Assembly (NCBI GenBank): GCA_014762645.1
Contig: JABURP010000087.1
Coordinates: 1-64,000 of the forward strand
DNA length: 64,000 nt
Reading direction: 5' to 3'
Origin: Crocinitomicaceae bacterium
GTDB lineage: Bacteria; Bacteroidota; Bacteroidia; Flavobacteriales_D; Crocinitomicaceae
Positions 17,278 to 28,393 of the stretch are shown here, piece by piece (within the stretch, counting starts at the first letter, position 1; the number at the start of each line of letters is the position of its first letter). The notes beneath the pieces are model-generated. The model did not search any database, was not told where the DNA came from, and saw only the letters and a program-made list of their open reading frames with translations. Both the position numbers and the translations under genes were made by a program.

Positions 17278-18269
17278 GACTTGAACACCAAATTAAATTC
17301 GGTGCCATGTTGAAAATCATAACTGTATTTTCCGTCCAGTTGTTGTGCCAGACCATCTATTAACGAAAGGCCCATTGAATCTTTATCCATCTCTGTTTCA
17401 AGATTAAAACCTTTTCCATAGTCTGAAATGGTAATGATATACACGCCGTCATCATCCCGCAACTTGCACAATAATTTTTGATCCGTCGATAAGGCGTGTT
17501 TAAATGAATTGGTTACTACTTCATTCACAATAAGGCCACAAGGTATTGCAATGTCAAGGAGTACTTTAGCATCTTCAAAATCAAGAATGATATCGATATT
17601 TCTTTCTTTGGCATTAAATAGAGAGGCGACTTGCCGCACTACTTTTGCAAGGTATTCTCCTAGCTGTATGTCTTGCAATGACGATTTTCCGCTCAACGTG
17701 TTATGTGCTTCAGACAAGACGGATAAACGAGTTTGAAAATCAATAATAAAGTCTTCAAAATTTACTTCAGTTACTTTTCCTTGTTGCAACCTTAGCATTC
17801 CCTGTATAATAGAAAGATTATTCTTTACCCGGTGATGTACTTCTTTCAGTAATATCTCTTTTTCCGCAATAATTTGTTTTAGCTTTTTGGCACTTTCTTT
17901 ACTGGAGGTGATGTCCTTACTATTGGATGCATAACCGATCGGGTTGCCGTTTTTGTCTGTGATAATCTGAACGTGAAGTAAGGCGTCAAATGTCGTATTA
18001 TCCTTCCGCCGTTGAACTAACTCACCATGCCAAAAACCTTTATTGATCAGGTCATTCACAATGTCTTCTGTATTATGTGTAAGATGACTGTTAAACACAT
18101 CAACGTTTTGACCTATGAGTTCATCTCCTTCGTAGCCATACAGCTCATTAGCAGCCGGATTTACGAATTCAACGACTCCAGTCATATTAGCAAAAACAAT
18201 GGCATCCCAATTGTTTTCAATGATGTTTTTATACAAAAGCGATCGGTCCTTATCGTGAGAGTTTTCCAA
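17274..18269 (-). CDS. PAS-domain sensor histidine kinase, HisKA_2 type
   Basis: A 331-residue soluble kinase. A PAS/PAC sensor domain covers about residues 8-125 (IENNWDAIVFANMTGVVEFVNPAANELYGY, IGYASNSKDITSSKE). The dimerisation/phosphoacceptor box is LLKEVHHRVKNNLSIIQGML, with the His of HHRVKNN as the likely site. The HATPase domain follows with NEVVTNSFKHA and ISDYGKGF. No receiver or transmembrane segment is present. No response regulator is adjacent, so it is an orphan kinase. Confidence 0.88.
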   Translation of the reverse strand: MENSHDKDRSLLYKNIIENNWDAIVFANMTGVVEFVNPAANELYGYEGDELIGQNVDVFNSHLTHNTEDIVNDLINKGFWHGELVQRRKDNTTFDALLHVQIITDKNGNPIGYASNSKDITSSKESAKKLKQIIAEKEILLKEVHHRVKNNLSIIQGMLRLQQGKVTEVNFEDFIIDFQTRLSVLSEAHNTLSGKSSLQDIQLGEYLAKVVRQVASLFNAKERNIDIILDFEDAKVLLDIAIPCGLIVNEVVTNSFKHALSTDQKLLCKLRDDDGVYIITISDYGKGFNLETEMDKDSMGLSLIDGLAQQLDGKYSYDFQHGTEFNLVFKS

Positions 18270-18354
18270 GGTAAACAGTTATGAAATTCAGCTAAATCTA
18301 GTAAAATGATAGACAATATCAAGCATCAAATTTCAAGATGCTGACAACCAGTAA

Positions 18355-21300
18355 TTAACGAATAATCACAATGGGGAAATCTTGCCCAAAACTATAGGAC
18401 GTAGGATATTGAGGGCTACCTCGATAGGTCTCGGAAAGTTCAGGAACCCGATCTTCAACGTAAGATTTGATCTCATTCACGGTTATTTTTTGGTCACCAT
18501 TATCACCAAGCTCACCTGAAATTATTTCAAGTAATGCATACGTAAACAAACCGTGCTTGAGGTTACCTACCTCATTGGCGTACTGTGCATCCTGTGAAGC
18601 TGTCAAAAAGAATGTACCAGTACTGCGAGCTAGTTGGGCCAATGCTTTCTCTCTTCCATCCCCACGGGTTGCAAAACTATTTAGCGCTCCTCCGGAATGA
18701 CAGGCATCCAGAATGAAGAGTTGTTTTTCAGCAGAGATTTCCATAGAGAACTTCATTAAGTCTTGTGCCGAAATAGCTAAATCGTTCAACATACTTACAT
18801 CACCATAAAGATTTGTCACGTCATGTGTCACAATATAAAAATCTGAATCTGCAGGGTCTTTTGCATAACTCATGACGCCATGCCCGGCATAATAAAACAA
18901 GAACACATCTTCTGGTCCTATTGCTTCTTTTATTTCTTTAAAAGTAGACGTGATAGTTGCTTTTGTGGCATCTGAATTAGTAATTGAGTATTCGAATATT
19001 TTATGGAACAAGGTGTCCCCGCCTTTTGAAATCGCTTTGGTGAAAGACTTTGAATCATTTACAGCATAATCCAGGTCATACTTTGGGTTTTTGTAATCAT
19101 TAATACCGATTGATAGGATGTAAAGATCAGTTTCTGCAGCCTCTCCGTCAAATTCTACATTTATTCGAATAGGCGCAGATTCGGTTCGATCCGAGTTAAT
19201 CACAACACCGGATATTTCGTTATTTCCATCTGACAGAGGGATTTCATAGGATCGAATATCCTTATCACCACCGCGAAATACAACTTCCTTTTCAAGGGCT
19301 TCTGCCACCACAAGCTTGCCATTATTGTAAACCCTAATCTCCTGAAGTGTTTTATCCATGCTGTTTATCTGTATACCTAACGGCAGTGTATTTCTCTTCC
19401 AGCGGTAAACAGAATCATGTTCAACAGGAATAGACCTTTTGTTGGATTCGGTGAGATGAAATGCAATCAACGGAGAACTTTCTATTAGTTCTTGAATGTT
19501 TTCACCGGTATCATTAAATGATTCACCAGCATTGATACGTTTAATCAATCCGGGCGAAAAATATTTATCAAAAAGTGAACTAACCGGTACTACTTCCAAT
19601 CCGCTTACATAGTTTACCAGTTCCAGTGCTTTTGCTGATCCATCAAAGTAACCATTACTCGTAGTAGATAACCACTCACTCCTTGAAATCTGAATCCTCG
19701 AATACTTTTCTTTGAATGTGTCCAGGTTCCAAACTTTAACAATCCCTTCTACGCTCTCTGAGATGAGTTCTTTACCATCAGATGTAAACTCCAGACAGGT
19801 TACCGGATTGTTATGGCCATAAAGCGTTTGCACTACTACATTTTTAATCGGATCCCAAAGAATGATCTTATTATCCGCACCACCTGAGGCAACAAATCTA
19901 CCATTCGGGTCCCAGGAAACAGCATAAACTGAACCGGTGTGACCATTCATTTTACCGAGAAGCATTCCTGTTAACACATCCCATACTTTGACATGACCAT
20001 CCCAATTGACCGTTGCCAGTTTTCTTCCATCCGGAGAAAATGCGAAATCTGCAACGATACTTGTATTTCCCACTAGATCTCGAAAGCTTTCAAGTGCGTC
20101 AATTTCATAGAAGTTGAAATTATTCTTGAGGTTGCCGGAGACTATGTACAAATCATTGGGCGTAAAACCTATGGAATAAGGTGAGTTGCCTCCGGTATCC
20201 TTAAAATTGACCTGACCTTCTTTTAAATCCCAAAGGGCAAAAGTCCCGTCCCAGCTCGCTGACACTAACTTAGTACCATCACTATTAAATTTAATTTCAA
20301 AAATCAGGTTCTGATGATACCCCAGGTCTTTTATCTCCTTACCGCTTTCAACATCCCATAATTTAATATGACGATCACCACCAGCCGTTGCCAATATTTT
20401 TCCATCCGGTGAAAAATCAAAGGCCAAAACGACTTTAGAATGTCCTTTAAACGCCCTTTCGACCTTGCCTGTTGAAAGCTCTATCATCATGGCAATTGAA
20501 TCCACGTTTCCTATCACGATATATTTATTGTCAGGACTTAGCGCGAAACCTCTATTCAGACTGATAAACTCCAGGATGCCTTCATCTGTCCAATTACTAT
20601 AGCTATAACGCAATCCATCATCCCGTTTTTTATTGAGATATCCTTTAAGGGAACCTTGTTTTCTACCGGTTTTTACGTTCCAAATATCTGCCGAATTTTC
20701 TTCACCAGGCAGCACAATGTATTGTCCATCCTGACTAAAATTAACATCAAAATAGTCCAGCTTGTCGTGTGAAACTTCGAGTGTTTTCTTACCGCTATTG
20801 GTTTGGTAGGCATACACCGTTCCGTTTACATTGACAAGAACGTGATCATCCGTTGGAGAGAATTTCAACATAGTGGGGCGGTCTCGGACCTGGTTTAAGG
20901 AACGAATCTTTTTGCCTGAGCGCGCATCCCAAAGGATCGCGTCTACTCTATTTGACATTGTAACGATATACTTTCCGGAATGACTCCAGGCCAATTTCGT
21001 GTTGCATCCATCACAACGTTCATCCGAATCCGGATCAACTAGTTCCGCAATTTCATTACCAGTCTCCGCATCAAAAATCTTTGCAAATAACTTGGAAGAA
21101 CTTAGGGCAATTTTTGATCCGTCCGGACTAAAACCCATGCCAAACACTTTATCAAAAGGAATGTGAAGTAAGGTGTCTCCGGATAAGAGATCAAATACTT
21201 CAGCACCTTTATAGCCTGAGGTGTGCAGAATTTTCGTTCCGGTTGGGTCGATTATATTTCTTTGATAAAATGAAGAGTAGTTTTTCTTGTACTCCCCTAT

Positions 21301-21753
21301 TCTACTGCCTGTTTTTGTATCAAAAATGTGGACTTCATTTTTGTCAAACATCAGGACGTGATCTCCATTGCTGCTAAAGTAAGCTTGCCGAATTTCATTG
21401 TCCGGCATCTCCCATGAATTAATAAGGTTCCCGGTTTTTACATCATATAGTTTGATGGAATGATCAGCAGAGGCAGACAAAATCTGGTTGCCGTCATTAC
21501 TAAATTCTACCGACCACACAGCAGATGTGTGACGATTAAAATTTCTGATTTCCTTTCCGGTAATAATGTTCCATAGAATGATGGAATTATCAAAACCAGC
21601 AGTAACCGCAAATTTACCCGAAGGATGAATGTCTGCGGCAGTGACGTACTTTGAATGTCCTTTTTGAAGAACGGTCTCCAGAGGATAGTTTTCCTGACCA
21701 AAAACGTTTACTGCGTAAGTTATCGCGACAAGTAGAAATAGATATCTATTCAT
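18355..21753 (-). CDS. Exported WD40-repeat caspase (orthocaspase-like, peptidase C14)
   Basis: An 1132-residue protein with a signal peptide (NRYLFLLVAITYAVNVFG). Residues about 30-690 hold roughly a dozen WD40 units (HPSGKFAVTAGFDNSIILWN, FSPDGKILATAGGDRHIKLW), enough for two propellers. A linker with an Ig-like strand pattern follows (about 760-870). The C-terminal caspase-fold domain (about 875-1132) carries both catalytic residues: His in FYYAGHG near 954 and Cys in LDACHSG near 1017. These enzymes cut after basic residues in studied orthocaspases. Periplasmic or surface location follows from the signal peptide; no sorting domain is visible. It is alone on its strand. Confidence 0.9.
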   Translation of the reverse strand: MNRYLFLLVAITYAVNVFGQENYPLETVLQKGHSKYVTAADIHPSGKFAVTAGFDNSIILWNIITGKEIRNFNRHTSAVWSVEFSNDGNQILSASADHSIKLYDVKTGNLINSWEMPDNEIRQAYFSSNGDHVLMFDKNEVHIFDTKTGSRIGEYKKNYSSFYQRNIIDPTGTKILHTSGYKGAEVFDLLSGDTLLHIPFDKVFGMGFSPDGSKIALSSSKLFAKIFDAETGNEIAELVDPDSDERCDGCNTKLAWSHSGKYIVTMSNRVDAILWDARSGKKIRSLNQVRDRPTMLKFSPTDDHVLVNVNGTVYAYQTNSGKKTLEVSHDKLDYFDVNFSQDGQYIVLPGEENSADIWNVKTGRKQGSLKGYLNKKRDDGLRYSYSNWTDEGILEFISLNRGFALSPDNKYIVIGNVDSIAMMIELSTGKVERAFKGHSKVVLAFDFSPDGKILATAGGDRHIKLWDVESGKEIKDLGYHQNLIFEIKFNSDGTKLVSASWDGTFALWDLKEGQVNFKDTGGNSPYSIGFTPNDLYIVSGNLKNNFNFYEIDALESFRDLVGNTSIVADFAFSPDGRKLATVNWDGHVKVWDVLTGMLLGKMNGHTGSVYAVSWDPNGRFVASGGADNKIILWDPIKNVVVQTLYGHNNPVTCLEFTSDGKELISESVEGIVKVWNLDTFKEKYSRIQISRSEWLSTTSNGYFDGSAKALELVNYVSGLEVVPVSSLFDKYFSPGLIKRINAGESFNDTGENIQELIESSPLIAFHLTESNKRSIPVEHDSVYRWKRNTLPLGIQINSMDKTLQEIRVYNNGKLVVAEALEKEVVFRGGDKDIRSYEIPLSDGNNEISGVVINSDRTESAPIRINVEFDGEAAETDLYILSIGINDYKNPKYDLDYAVNDSKSFTKAISKGGDTLFHKIFEYSITNSDATKATITSTFKEIKEAIGPEDVFLFYYAGHGVMSYAKDPADSDFYIVTHDVTNLYGDVSMLNDLAISAQDLMKFSMEISAEKQLFILDACHSGGALNSFATRGDGREKALAQLARSTGTFFLTASQDAQYANEVGNLKHGLFTYALLEIISGELGDNGDQKITVNEIKSYVEDRVPELSETYRGSPQYPTSYSFGQDFPIVIIR

Positions 21754-22012
21754 TTGATTTCAAAGGGATAATGTTAACCAATCAAATATACGGTTTTACG
21801 AATCATTTTTAATCATATTTGCTTAAAACTCAATCACAAAAACTTGGAGACTCTAGTCTGGTTCAGAGCCATGTGATTAGTATTGTGGTTTGTTGAATGA
21901 CTAAGAAAACTTCCTACTTAATGTACTCTGTATTGTTGCACAAAAGATTTCAGGATGGATAACGATTAACAAACTGAACGAAACTAACCTTCAGTTGTAG
22001 GTATTAGCAGAT

Positions 22013-22273
22013 ATGAATCAATCTATATTAATATTACTACTAACCTTTTTAGGGTGCTCATATAATTCTTCAGATACTTTTGAGGTTAACAATGATGTAC
22101 CCGATAAAATTGGAAGATGCCCGGAAGGCCATACGGACCATGTTATTCCAATAGTTTACGGAATGCCTGATGAAGATATGTTTACCCGAGCCGATTCTGG
22201 TTTAATCTACCTAGCTGGTTGTGAACTTTCAGATGAAACGTACTGGTGCAAACAACATGAAATTGCTTTTTAA
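22013..22273 (+). CDS. Small Cys-containing lipoprotein
   Basis: An 86-residue protein with a lipoprotein signal (ILILLLTFLGC). The mature part contains CPEGHTDHVIPIVYGMP, AGCELSD and YWCKQHEIAF. This is a recognisable small family with the spacing C-x2-GH ... PIVYG ... GC ... W-C-x2-C. In this member the last Cys is replaced by His, which could still bind metal. It is convergent with the pirin gene, stops 5 bp apart. Function unknown. Confidence 0.65.
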   Translation: MNQSILILLLTFLGCSYNSSDTFEVNNDVPDKIGRCPEGHTDHVIPIVYGMPDEDMFTRADSGLIYLAGCELSDETYWCKQHEIAF

Positions 22274-22278
22274 TTCCA

Positions 22279-22986
22279 CTACTGATTCATTGGGACTTCC
22301 ATAAGCAAGAATCTGCTGTCTTTTTTTACCTGGAATTCAACGGAATCTGCCTCTTCAATTCCAAAACCATCTCTTGGCTCAATAATATTTCCCTTTATAT
22401 CAAGCTGACCATCTATTAAAAAGACGAACAATCCATTTTCCGGCGTGTGTAGCTCGTATGTAAACGTTTCACCTTCTTCAAATACGCCATGGTTGAACCA
22501 TGAATTGGAATGAATCCAGGAACCCGCGTCCTCTTCATTGGGAGATACTATCTGCTGTAAAACATTCTTATCAAAGGAGAATTTGATCTGGTCATATCTT
22601 GGTTCTACACCTTTTTTATTGGGAATGACCCAAATCTGTGTAATGTTAGTCGCTTCTTTGGCATGTGCATTTGCTTCTGAATGTAGCACTCCCGTTCCCG
22701 CTGACATAACCTGAACTTCTCCACTTTTAATAACGCCTTCGTTTCCCATACTGTCTTTGTGCTCAAGGGCACCCTCTAGAGGGACAGTTATAATCTCCAT
22801 ATTGTTATGAGGATGGGTAGGAAAACCGGTTCCTCCCTGAATAATATCATCATTCAGTACCCGTAGTGATCCAAAACCCATTCTGTCGGGATGATAGTAA
22901 TTGGCAAAATTAAACATGTGATGGGCGTTTAGCCATCCATGATCCATGTGTCCTCTGTCGTTGGCCTTAATATGTGTGATTTTCAT
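22279..22986 (-). CDS. Pirin-family protein
   Basis: A 235-residue two-cupin protein of the YhhW/pirin type. The metal ligands are visible in FPTHPHNNMEIITVPLEGALEHKD (HxH ... E) with a further His in GVLHSE. The N-terminal MDHGWLNAHHMFNFANYYHP is the family's opening motif. Bacterial pirins can act as quercetin dioxygenases or redox sensors; the natural substrate is not known. It starts 1 bp after the stop of the FMN reductase gene, so the two are cotranscribed, which suits a redox or quinone-related role. Confidence 0.92.
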   Translation of the reverse strand: MKITHIKANDRGHMDHGWLNAHHMFNFANYYHPDRMGFGSLRVLNDDIIQGGTGFPTHPHNNMEIITVPLEGALEHKDSMGNEGVIKSGEVQVMSAGTGVLHSEANAHAKEATNITQIWVIPNKKGVEPRYDQIKFSFDKNVLQQIVSPNEEDAGSWIHSNSWFNHGVFEEGETFTYELHTPENGLFVFLIDGQLDIKGNIIEPRDGFGIEEADSVEFQVKKDSRFLLMEVPMNQ

Positions 22987-22987
22987 T

Positions 22988-23539
22988 TTATACCTCGCTT
23001 TCTAATTTCTTTATCAGATCTTTCAATTTTTGATCTAATTCCTGATCCGTAATTTTCCCATCTTCAAAATTATGATTGAAGGAGGGTAAAGAGAACTTAC
23101 CTATCAACTTTGGTTTTCCGAAAGACAGAAGATATTCAACATGTTCAATTGAACGCGTGGCGCCACCTTTCCCAGGGGATGTGGAAAGCAATAACAAAGG
23201 TTTATCTTCAAAATACCTTGGTTCATCTTCAAAGATATGTAGGTGCACCCTACTCAACCAATCCAAAATACTCTTCAAAAATGCAGGTGGTATATGGTTG
23301 TGCTCAGGTGTACTGACAACGAATCCATCATAATTTCTAAACTTCTTAACCAGTTTCTGAATTGACTCAGGTGATGTGATTTCCTTTTCTATATCTACAG
23401 AAAACATGGGAGGCTCGTAATCCTCCAGGTTAATAATTTCAGTTTCGGCTTCTTTAATGTTGTCTGCTACATACTGAATCAACTTCTTATTAATAGAAGT
23501 GGAACTGTTACTGCCTGCAAATAATAATATCTTCTTCAT
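22988..23539 (-). CDS. NADPH-dependent FMN reductase-like flavoprotein
   Basis: A 183-residue flavodoxin-like protein. FAGSNSSTSINKKLI at the N-terminus binds the flavin phosphate, and GFVVSTPEHNHIPPAFLKSILDWLSR followed by LLLSTSPGKGGA is the NADPH_dep_FMN_red core. It reduces flavins, quinones or azo compounds. Upstream partner of the pirin gene in a two-gene operon with a 1-bp gap. Confidence 0.9.
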   Translation of the reverse strand: MKKILLFAGSNSSTSINKKLIQYVADNIKEAETEIINLEDYEPPMFSVDIEKEITSPESIQKLVKKFRNYDGFVVSTPEHNHIPPAFLKSILDWLSRVHLHIFEDEPRYFEDKPLLLLSTSPGKGGATRSIEHVEYLLSFGKPKLIGKFSLPSFNHNFEDGKITDQELDQKLKDLIKKLESEV

Positions 23540-23657
23540 TTTGTATCTTCTTTCGTATCCTTTAATGTAAATCTACTCTAATTTACTGCTTAGGATAATC
23601 AGAATTTTTGATAAAGCCATAGATAAGAACTATGAACTCCTTACTTATTAATATCCA

Positions 23658-24239
23658 TTATTTTTTTCGGGATTCCAAAATTTCCAACACATCAGAGAAC
23701 TGAAATCCTTTTGCTCGTAGTAAGATCAGGTAGTGAAACAAAAGATCTGCGGATTCATTAAGAAACAAGTTGTCATTGTTATCCTTTGCTTCTATGACGA
23801 CTTCTACAGCTTCTTCTCCCACTTTTTGGGCGATTTTATTTAGTCCTTTTTGGAACAGGCTTGCTACATACGAGCTTTTATCATCTTCCATTATTCGATT
23901 AATGATTGTTTCTTCCAAATACCTTATAGTGTCTTGTTCAGCTTTCCCCCAACAGGTAGCAGTGCCTGTGTGACAGACCGGACCGGTTGGATTAACCTGA
24001 ACAAGTAATGTATCGTTGTCACAATCATTTTTAATGTTTACCAAATGAAGGACGTTGCCACTACTCTCCCCTTTTATCCATAACCGCTCTTTAGACCGGG
24101 AATAGAAAGTAACTTTTTTGGAGCTACAAGTTTGATCATAAGCCTCCTGATTCATATACCCCATCATGAGCACATCTTTGGTTCGTGCATCCTGAATTAT
24201 GGCGGGAATTAATCCTCTTTCATCAAATTTCAGTTTCAT
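23658..24239 (-). CDS. hisIE: Phosphoribosyl-AMP cyclohydrolase / phosphoribosyl-ATP pyrophosphatase
   Basis: A bifunctional enzyme for steps 2 and 3 of histidine synthesis, 193 residues. The cyclohydrolase half (about 1-100) has the metal motif DCDNDT and the Cys pair in CHTGTATCW. The pyrophosphohydrolase half (about 105-193) has [20 protein letters not shown]. The fused arrangement is usual. Last gene of the his operon; its start overlaps hisF by 4 bp. Confidence 0.96.
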   Translation of the reverse strand: MKLKFDERGLIPAIIQDARTKDVLMMGYMNQEAYDQTCSSKKVTFYSRSKERLWIKGESSGNVLHLVNIKNDCDNDTLLVQVNPTGPVCHTGTATCWGKAEQDTIRYLEETIINRIMEDDKSSYVASLFQKGLNKIAQKVGEEAVEVVIEAKDNNDNLFLNESADLLFHYLILLRAKGFQFSDVLEILESRKK

Positions 24240-24991
24240 ATTCTAACGTTTATATCGCAGTTTGCCAATTGTGTCTTGAGATCTTGAATTTTTATTTGAC
24301 CATAGTGAAATACAGATGCCGCGAGTGCTGCATCACATTTTCCAAGCAAGAAAGCATCCCGGAAATCCTCGATACTTCCCGCACCACCAGAAGCGATTAT
24401 GGGAACATTTACAACTGCTCTCAATTGTGCTAACTGCTCGTTTGCAAACCCCAACTTGGTTCCGTCATTATCCATACTTGTAAAAAGGATTTCTCCGGCC
24501 CCTCGGTCTACTCCCTCCTTAACCCAGTCAAATAAATCAAGACTTGTAGCAACGGTTCCTCCTGCAAGGTGAATCATCCAGCGATTTTCGATTTCCTTAG
24601 CATCTATAGCAAGCACAATGCATTGATTCCCAAATGCCTTTGCTAATCTGTTTATCAAATCCGGATCCTTCACTGCAGCCGAATTAACAGATACCTTATC
24701 GGCTCCTGCTTTTAGTAATAAACCAACATCCTCTACAGATGAAATTCCACCACCTACGGTGAATGGAATGTTTACCTCTTTAGCTACCAATGTTACGGTA
24801 TCCAGCAGTGTTTTACGTTTATCCTGCGTAGCTGAAATATCCAGGAAAACGAGTTCGTCTGCCCCTTCCTCAGAATAACGCTTTGCCAGTTCTACCGGAT
24901 CACCTGCATCCCTCAGGGAAGTAAAATTCACCCCCTTCACAGTTCGTCCATCTTTGATATCCAGACAAGGGATAATTCGTTTAGTCAACAT
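24236..24991 (-). CDS. hisF: Imidazole glycerol phosphate synthase, cyclase subunit
   Basis: A 251-residue TIM barrel that uses ammonia from HisH to form IGP and AICAR. Catalytic Asp residues are in [17 protein letters not shown] and [12 protein letters not shown]. Phosphate-binding loops [10 protein letters not shown] and [11 protein letters not shown] are present. It overlaps hisA by 11 bp and hisIE by 4 bp, which supports translational coupling. Confidence 0.97.
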   Translation of the reverse strand: MLTKRIIPCLDIKDGRTVKGVNFTSLRDAGDPVELAKRYSEEGADELVFLDISATQDKRKTLLDTVTLVAKEVNIPFTVGGGISSVEDVGLLLKAGADKVSVNSAAVKDPDLINRLAKAFGNQCIVLAIDAKEIENRWMIHLAGGTVATSLDLFDWVKEGVDRGAGEILFTSMDNDGTKLGFANEQLAQLRAVVNVPIIASGGAGSIEDFRDAFLLGKCDAALAASVFHYGQIKIQDLKTQLANCDINVRI

Positions 24992-25700
24992 AATTACCTA
25001 ATTCTTTTAAAGTTATTTTTCCCTCATAGATGGCTTTTCCTATGATCACTCCCGAAACACCAATCTCTTTTAGTTTTTTCAAATCATCAACAGATGATAT
25101 ACCTCCGGATGCAATTACACGCAATTCTGGAAATTCTAACACCAACCTTTCGTACATATTGAATGATGGTCCTTGTAGCATGCCATCCGTAGCGATATCG
25201 GTACTAATTAAAGAACGTATACCCTGCTTGTGATAAGCCGTTACAAATTCGAATAGGTCCTTTCCTGTTTGTTCTTTCCAGCCATTTATAGCAATGCGGT
25301 TTTCTTTGACATCTGCACCAAGTATGAGTTTGTCAGAACCATATTTCACCATCCATTCTTCCACTTTTTCGGGTTCCTTAACTGCAATACTACCTACAGT
25401 GACTTGTTTTGCCCCACAGTTAAATGCCAGATCAATGTCTTTATCCGTTTTAATGCCGCCTCCGAAGTCTACTTCAAGGCTGGTGCCGCTACAAATTTCT
25501 TCAAGAATCCTACTATTTACAATATGATCTGTCTTAGCACCATCCAAATCTACCAGGTGTAGGTACTTTACCCCGGCATCTTCAAATGATTTAGCCACCT
25601 CCAGGGGGTATTTACTATACACCCGTTGCTTACTATAATCCCCTTGTGATAATCTTACACATTGGCCGTTAATGATATCTATTGCTGGTATTAATCGCAT
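24981..25700 (-). CDS. hisA: ProFAR isomerase
   Basis: A 239-residue TIM-barrel isomerase (1-(5-phosphoribosyl)-5-[(5-phosphoribosylamino)methylideneamino]imidazole-4-carboxamide isomerase). Catalytic Asp in [18 protein letters not shown] and the second acid in [13 protein letters not shown]. Phosphate loops [10 protein letters not shown] and [11 protein letters not shown]. It overlaps hisH by 10 bp upstream and hisF by 11 bp downstream. Confidence 0.97.
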   Translation of the reverse strand: MRLIPAIDIINGQCVRLSQGDYSKQRVYSKYPLEVAKSFEDAGVKYLHLVDLDGAKTDHIVNSRILEEICSGTSLEVDFGGGIKTDKDIDLAFNCGAKQVTVGSIAVKEPEKVEEWMVKYGSDKLILGADVKENRIAINGWKEQTGKDLFEFVTAYHKQGIRSLISTDIATDGMLQGPSFNMYERLVLEFPELRVIASGGISSVDDLKKLKEIGVSGVIIGKAIYEGKITLKELGNYVD

Positions 25701-26278
25701 AATTCAATAAAATTTTTCAATACTATTTCTCCTGTTGCACTACTCTTTTCCGGGTGAAACTGACAACCAAAAAAGTTGTCCTTCTCCATGGCAGCTGAAA
25801 AAGGAATCCCATATTCTGTGATTAAACTTGTTGATTGGTTCACGGGTGCATAATAGCTATGGACAAAGTAGAAGTACGAATTATCTGGTACTCCTCTAAA
25901 CAACCTGCCCTCACTCCTGACTCCTTTGTTCCACCCAATTTGTGGAACGCGCACACCGGAATTAAACTTTTGCACGTTTGCGTCAAAAATTCCCAAGCCA
26001 CTTATGTTTCCTTCTTCTGTTGATTTACACATGAGTTGCATACCCAGACATATTCCAAGAACCGGTTGTTTCAGTGTTGGGATAAAATCCACTAGATCCT
26101 TTTCCTGCAATGATTTCATGGCGTTTTCAGCATGCCCAACACCTGGAAAAACAATTCCGTCAGCCGATAAAAGAAGATCCTTGTCATTTGTTAATATGGA
26201 TGGGCAGTTCAACCGGTCAAGTGCGAATTGGACAGATCGGGTATTTCCTGCACCGTAATCTATTATGGCAATTTTCAT
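25691..26278 (-). CDS. hisH: Imidazole glycerol phosphate synthase, glutaminase subunit
   Basis: A 195-residue class I glutamine amidotransferase. Catalytic triad: Cys in GICLGMQLM, His and Glu in CQFHPEKS. The N-terminal [11 protein letters not shown] and [12 protein letters not shown] are family marks. It supplies ammonia to HisF. It overlaps hisB by 4 bp and hisA by 10 bp. Confidence 0.97.
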   Translation of the reverse strand: MKIAIIDYGAGNTRSVQFALDRLNCPSILTNDKDLLLSADGIVFPGVGHAENAMKSLQEKDLVDFIPTLKQPVLGICLGMQLMCKSTEEGNISGLGIFDANVQKFNSGVRVPQIGWNKGVRSEGRLFRGVPDNSYFYFVHSYYAPVNQSTSLITEYGIPFSAAMEKDNFFGCQFHPEKSSATGEIVLKNFIELCD

Positions 26279-27369
26279 ATTAATCCCTTTGTTGTAGGCA
26301 GTATCATCTTTTCTTTATCTTGTTTTATAGCCATTTTTATGGCTCTTGCAAAAGCCTTGAATATGGCTTCTATCTTGTGGTGTTCGTTGATCCCCTCTGC
26401 TTTTATGTTCAGGTTGCACCTGGCAGCATCAGAAAACGACTTGAAAAAATGGTAAAACATTTCTGTTGGCACATCACCAATCTTCTCTCGTTGAAAACTA
26501 ACATCCCACTCTATCCAACTTCTTCCACCAAAGTCAATGGCTACCTGTGCCAGGCAATCGTCCATGGGTAAACAAAAACCGTGACGCTCAATGCCTGCCT
26601 TCGTTCCGAGTGCTTCATTAAATGCGAAACCCAAGGTAATTGCTGTATCTTCAATGGTGTGGTGTTCATCAATTTCCAAATCACCCTTAGCCCTTATGTT
26701 CAGGTCAATACTGCCGTGTCTGGCAATCTGATCTAACATGTGGTCAAAGAAATTTAACCCCGTACTGATTTGAGCCACTCCGGAGCCATTCAAGTCTAAC
26801 TCCACTCTAATGTCAGTTTCAGAAGTTCTTCGCGTTAGTTGCGATTTTCTTGAGACCTGTATCAAATACTCATAAATCTCTTTCCAACCACTGAATGACC
26901 CTTTATCTCGCTTATTATCGGATATTAATATTCCCTGGCAGCCAAGGTTTTCAGCCAGTTTCATATCTGAATCACGATCACCGATCACGAAGGAATTTGT
27001 GAGGTCATAGTCGCCTTTCAAGAACTTTTGTAGCAATCCTGTGCCTGGTTTTCTAGTGTCCAGGTTATCTTCCGGGAAGCTGCGGTCAATCAGCACTTCA
27101 GAGAACGAAACACCTTCATTTTCAAAGCATTTGATCATTTTATTTTGAACGGGCCAAAAGGTGTTTTCCGGAAATGACGGCGTTCCTAATCCATCCTGGT
27201 TCGTTACGAGCACTAATTCATAGTTGAACTCTTCTGCTATTTTTCCCAGGTATTTGAATACTCCTGGCAGGAATTCAAGTTTCTCCAATGAATCCACTTG
27301 AAAAGTAATTGGTGGCTCTACTATGAGTGTACCATCTCTATCTATAAACAATACTTTTTTCATTTTCAA
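26275..27369 (-). CDS. hisB: Histidinol-phosphatase / imidazoleglycerol-phosphate dehydratase
   Basis: A 364-residue bifunctional enzyme. The N-terminal HAD phosphatase (about 1-165) starts [13 protein letters not shown] with the nucleophilic Asp. The C-terminal dehydratase (about 170-364) has the His-rich metal motifs [11 protein letters not shown] and [17 protein letters not shown]. The fusion follows the enteric and Bacteroidota pattern. It overlaps hisC by 32 bp, the longest overlap of the operon; a start at the second Met ([11 protein letters not shown]) would shorten this by 6 bp. Confidence 0.97.
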   Translation of the reverse strand: MKMKKVLFIDRDGTLIVEPPITFQVDSLEKLEFLPGVFKYLGKIAEEFNYELVLVTNQDGLGTPSFPENTFWPVQNKMIKCFENEGVSFSEVLIDRSFPEDNLDTRKPGTGLLQKFLKGDYDLTNSFVIGDRDSDMKLAENLGCQGILISDNKRDKGSFSGWKEIYEYLIQVSRKSQLTRRTSETDIRVELDLNGSGVAQISTGLNFFDHMLDQIARHGSIDLNIRAKGDLEIDEHHTIEDTAITLGFAFNEALGTKAGIERHGFCLPMDDCLAQVAIDFGGRSWIEWDVSFQREKIGDVPTEMFYHFFKSFSDAARCNLNIKAEGINEHHKIEAIFKAFARAIKMAIKQDKEKMILPTTKGLI

Positions 27370-28393
27370 ATATTTTAAGCGTGTTGATTAATTGTTCGTT
27401 TTCCTTTGGCGTGCCTACACTTATCCGTAAGCAGTTGTCACAGTTGAATTGTTCAAACCGTTTCCTTACGACTATCTTATTTTCGAGTAGATACCTGTAA
27501 ATTTCGGATGCTTCGTGAAAACGAACCAGTAAGAAGTTAGCATCTGAAGGAAAAACCTTCTGCACTGTTTTCATTGTTTGCAGGTTTTTAGATAGCTGAT
27601 CTCTTTCCCGTTTCAATATATCTACCTGACTTTTAGTAATTGTCAAATCTTGAAGTGCATCTAACCCTGCTTTTTGCGTAAGTCCGTTTACATTGTAAGG
27701 AGGCTTAATTCTATTTAATACGGCGATTATCTGTTTCGAAGCCCAGGCCATACCCAGACGAAGTGATGCTAGTCCAAAAGCTTTTGAAAATGTTTGGATA
27801 ACAACTAGTTGAGGATAAACACTTAAACTATTAGTCCAAGAAGATTTATCAGAAAAATCGATATACGCTTCGTCTATTACAACGATTCCGTTAAAAGCCG
27901 CGAGGAATTTTTCTACTTCACTTTTATCCAGTGAATTACCGGTTGGATTATTCGGTGAGCAGAAAAAAGCCAGTTTTGTATTCGTATCGATAGCGTTTAA
28001 TACATCTACCGCATTAAAGCGGAAATTTGAATCAAGTCCTACTTCACGGTAATCGACGTTGTTAATGTCGCAACAAACGCGGTACATTCCGTAGGAAGGC
28101 TTTAACCCGATTACGTTGTCTACCCCTGGTTCACAGAACACACGAATTATTAGATCGATTAATTCATCACTTCCATTTCCCAGCAGGAGATTTTCAGTGT
28201 TCAATCCTCTGTACCCTGCTATAGCCCGTTTCAATTCAGTTTGATAAGGGTCTGGATATCTGTTTACCCCGTTATTAAAAGGGTTTTCGTTAGCATCCAA
28301 CTGAATATAATCCGATCCGTCAAACTCATCTCTTGCGCTTGAGTAAGTGGTAAGATTCCGTATATTTTCTCGTATCAGTTCTTCAATTTTCAT
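27338..28393 (-). CDS. hisC: Histidinol-phosphate aminotransferase
   Basis: A 351-residue fold-type I PLP enzyme. The Schiff-base Lys is in [20 protein letters not shown]. Also visible are [34 protein letters not shown] and the C-terminal [15 protein letters not shown]. It transfers an amino group from glutamate to imidazole-acetol phosphate. It overlaps hisD by 11 bp and hisB by 32 bp. Confidence 0.97.
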   Translation of the reverse strand: MKIEELIRENIRNLTTYSSARDEFDGSDYIQLDANENPFNNGVNRYPDPYQTELKRAIAGYRGLNTENLLLGNGSDELIDLIIRVFCEPGVDNVIGLKPSYGMYRVCCDINNVDYREVGLDSNFRFNAVDVLNAIDTNTKLAFFCSPNNPTGNSLDKSEVEKFLAAFNGIVVIDEAYIDFSDKSSWTNSLSVYPQLVVIQTFSKAFGLASLRLGMAWASKQIIAVLNRIKPPYNVNGLTQKAGLDALQDLTITKSQVDILKRERDQLSKNLQTMKTVQKVFPSDANFLLVRFHEASEIYRYLLENKIVVRKRFEQFNCDNCLRISVGTPKENEQLINTLKIFENEKSIVYR

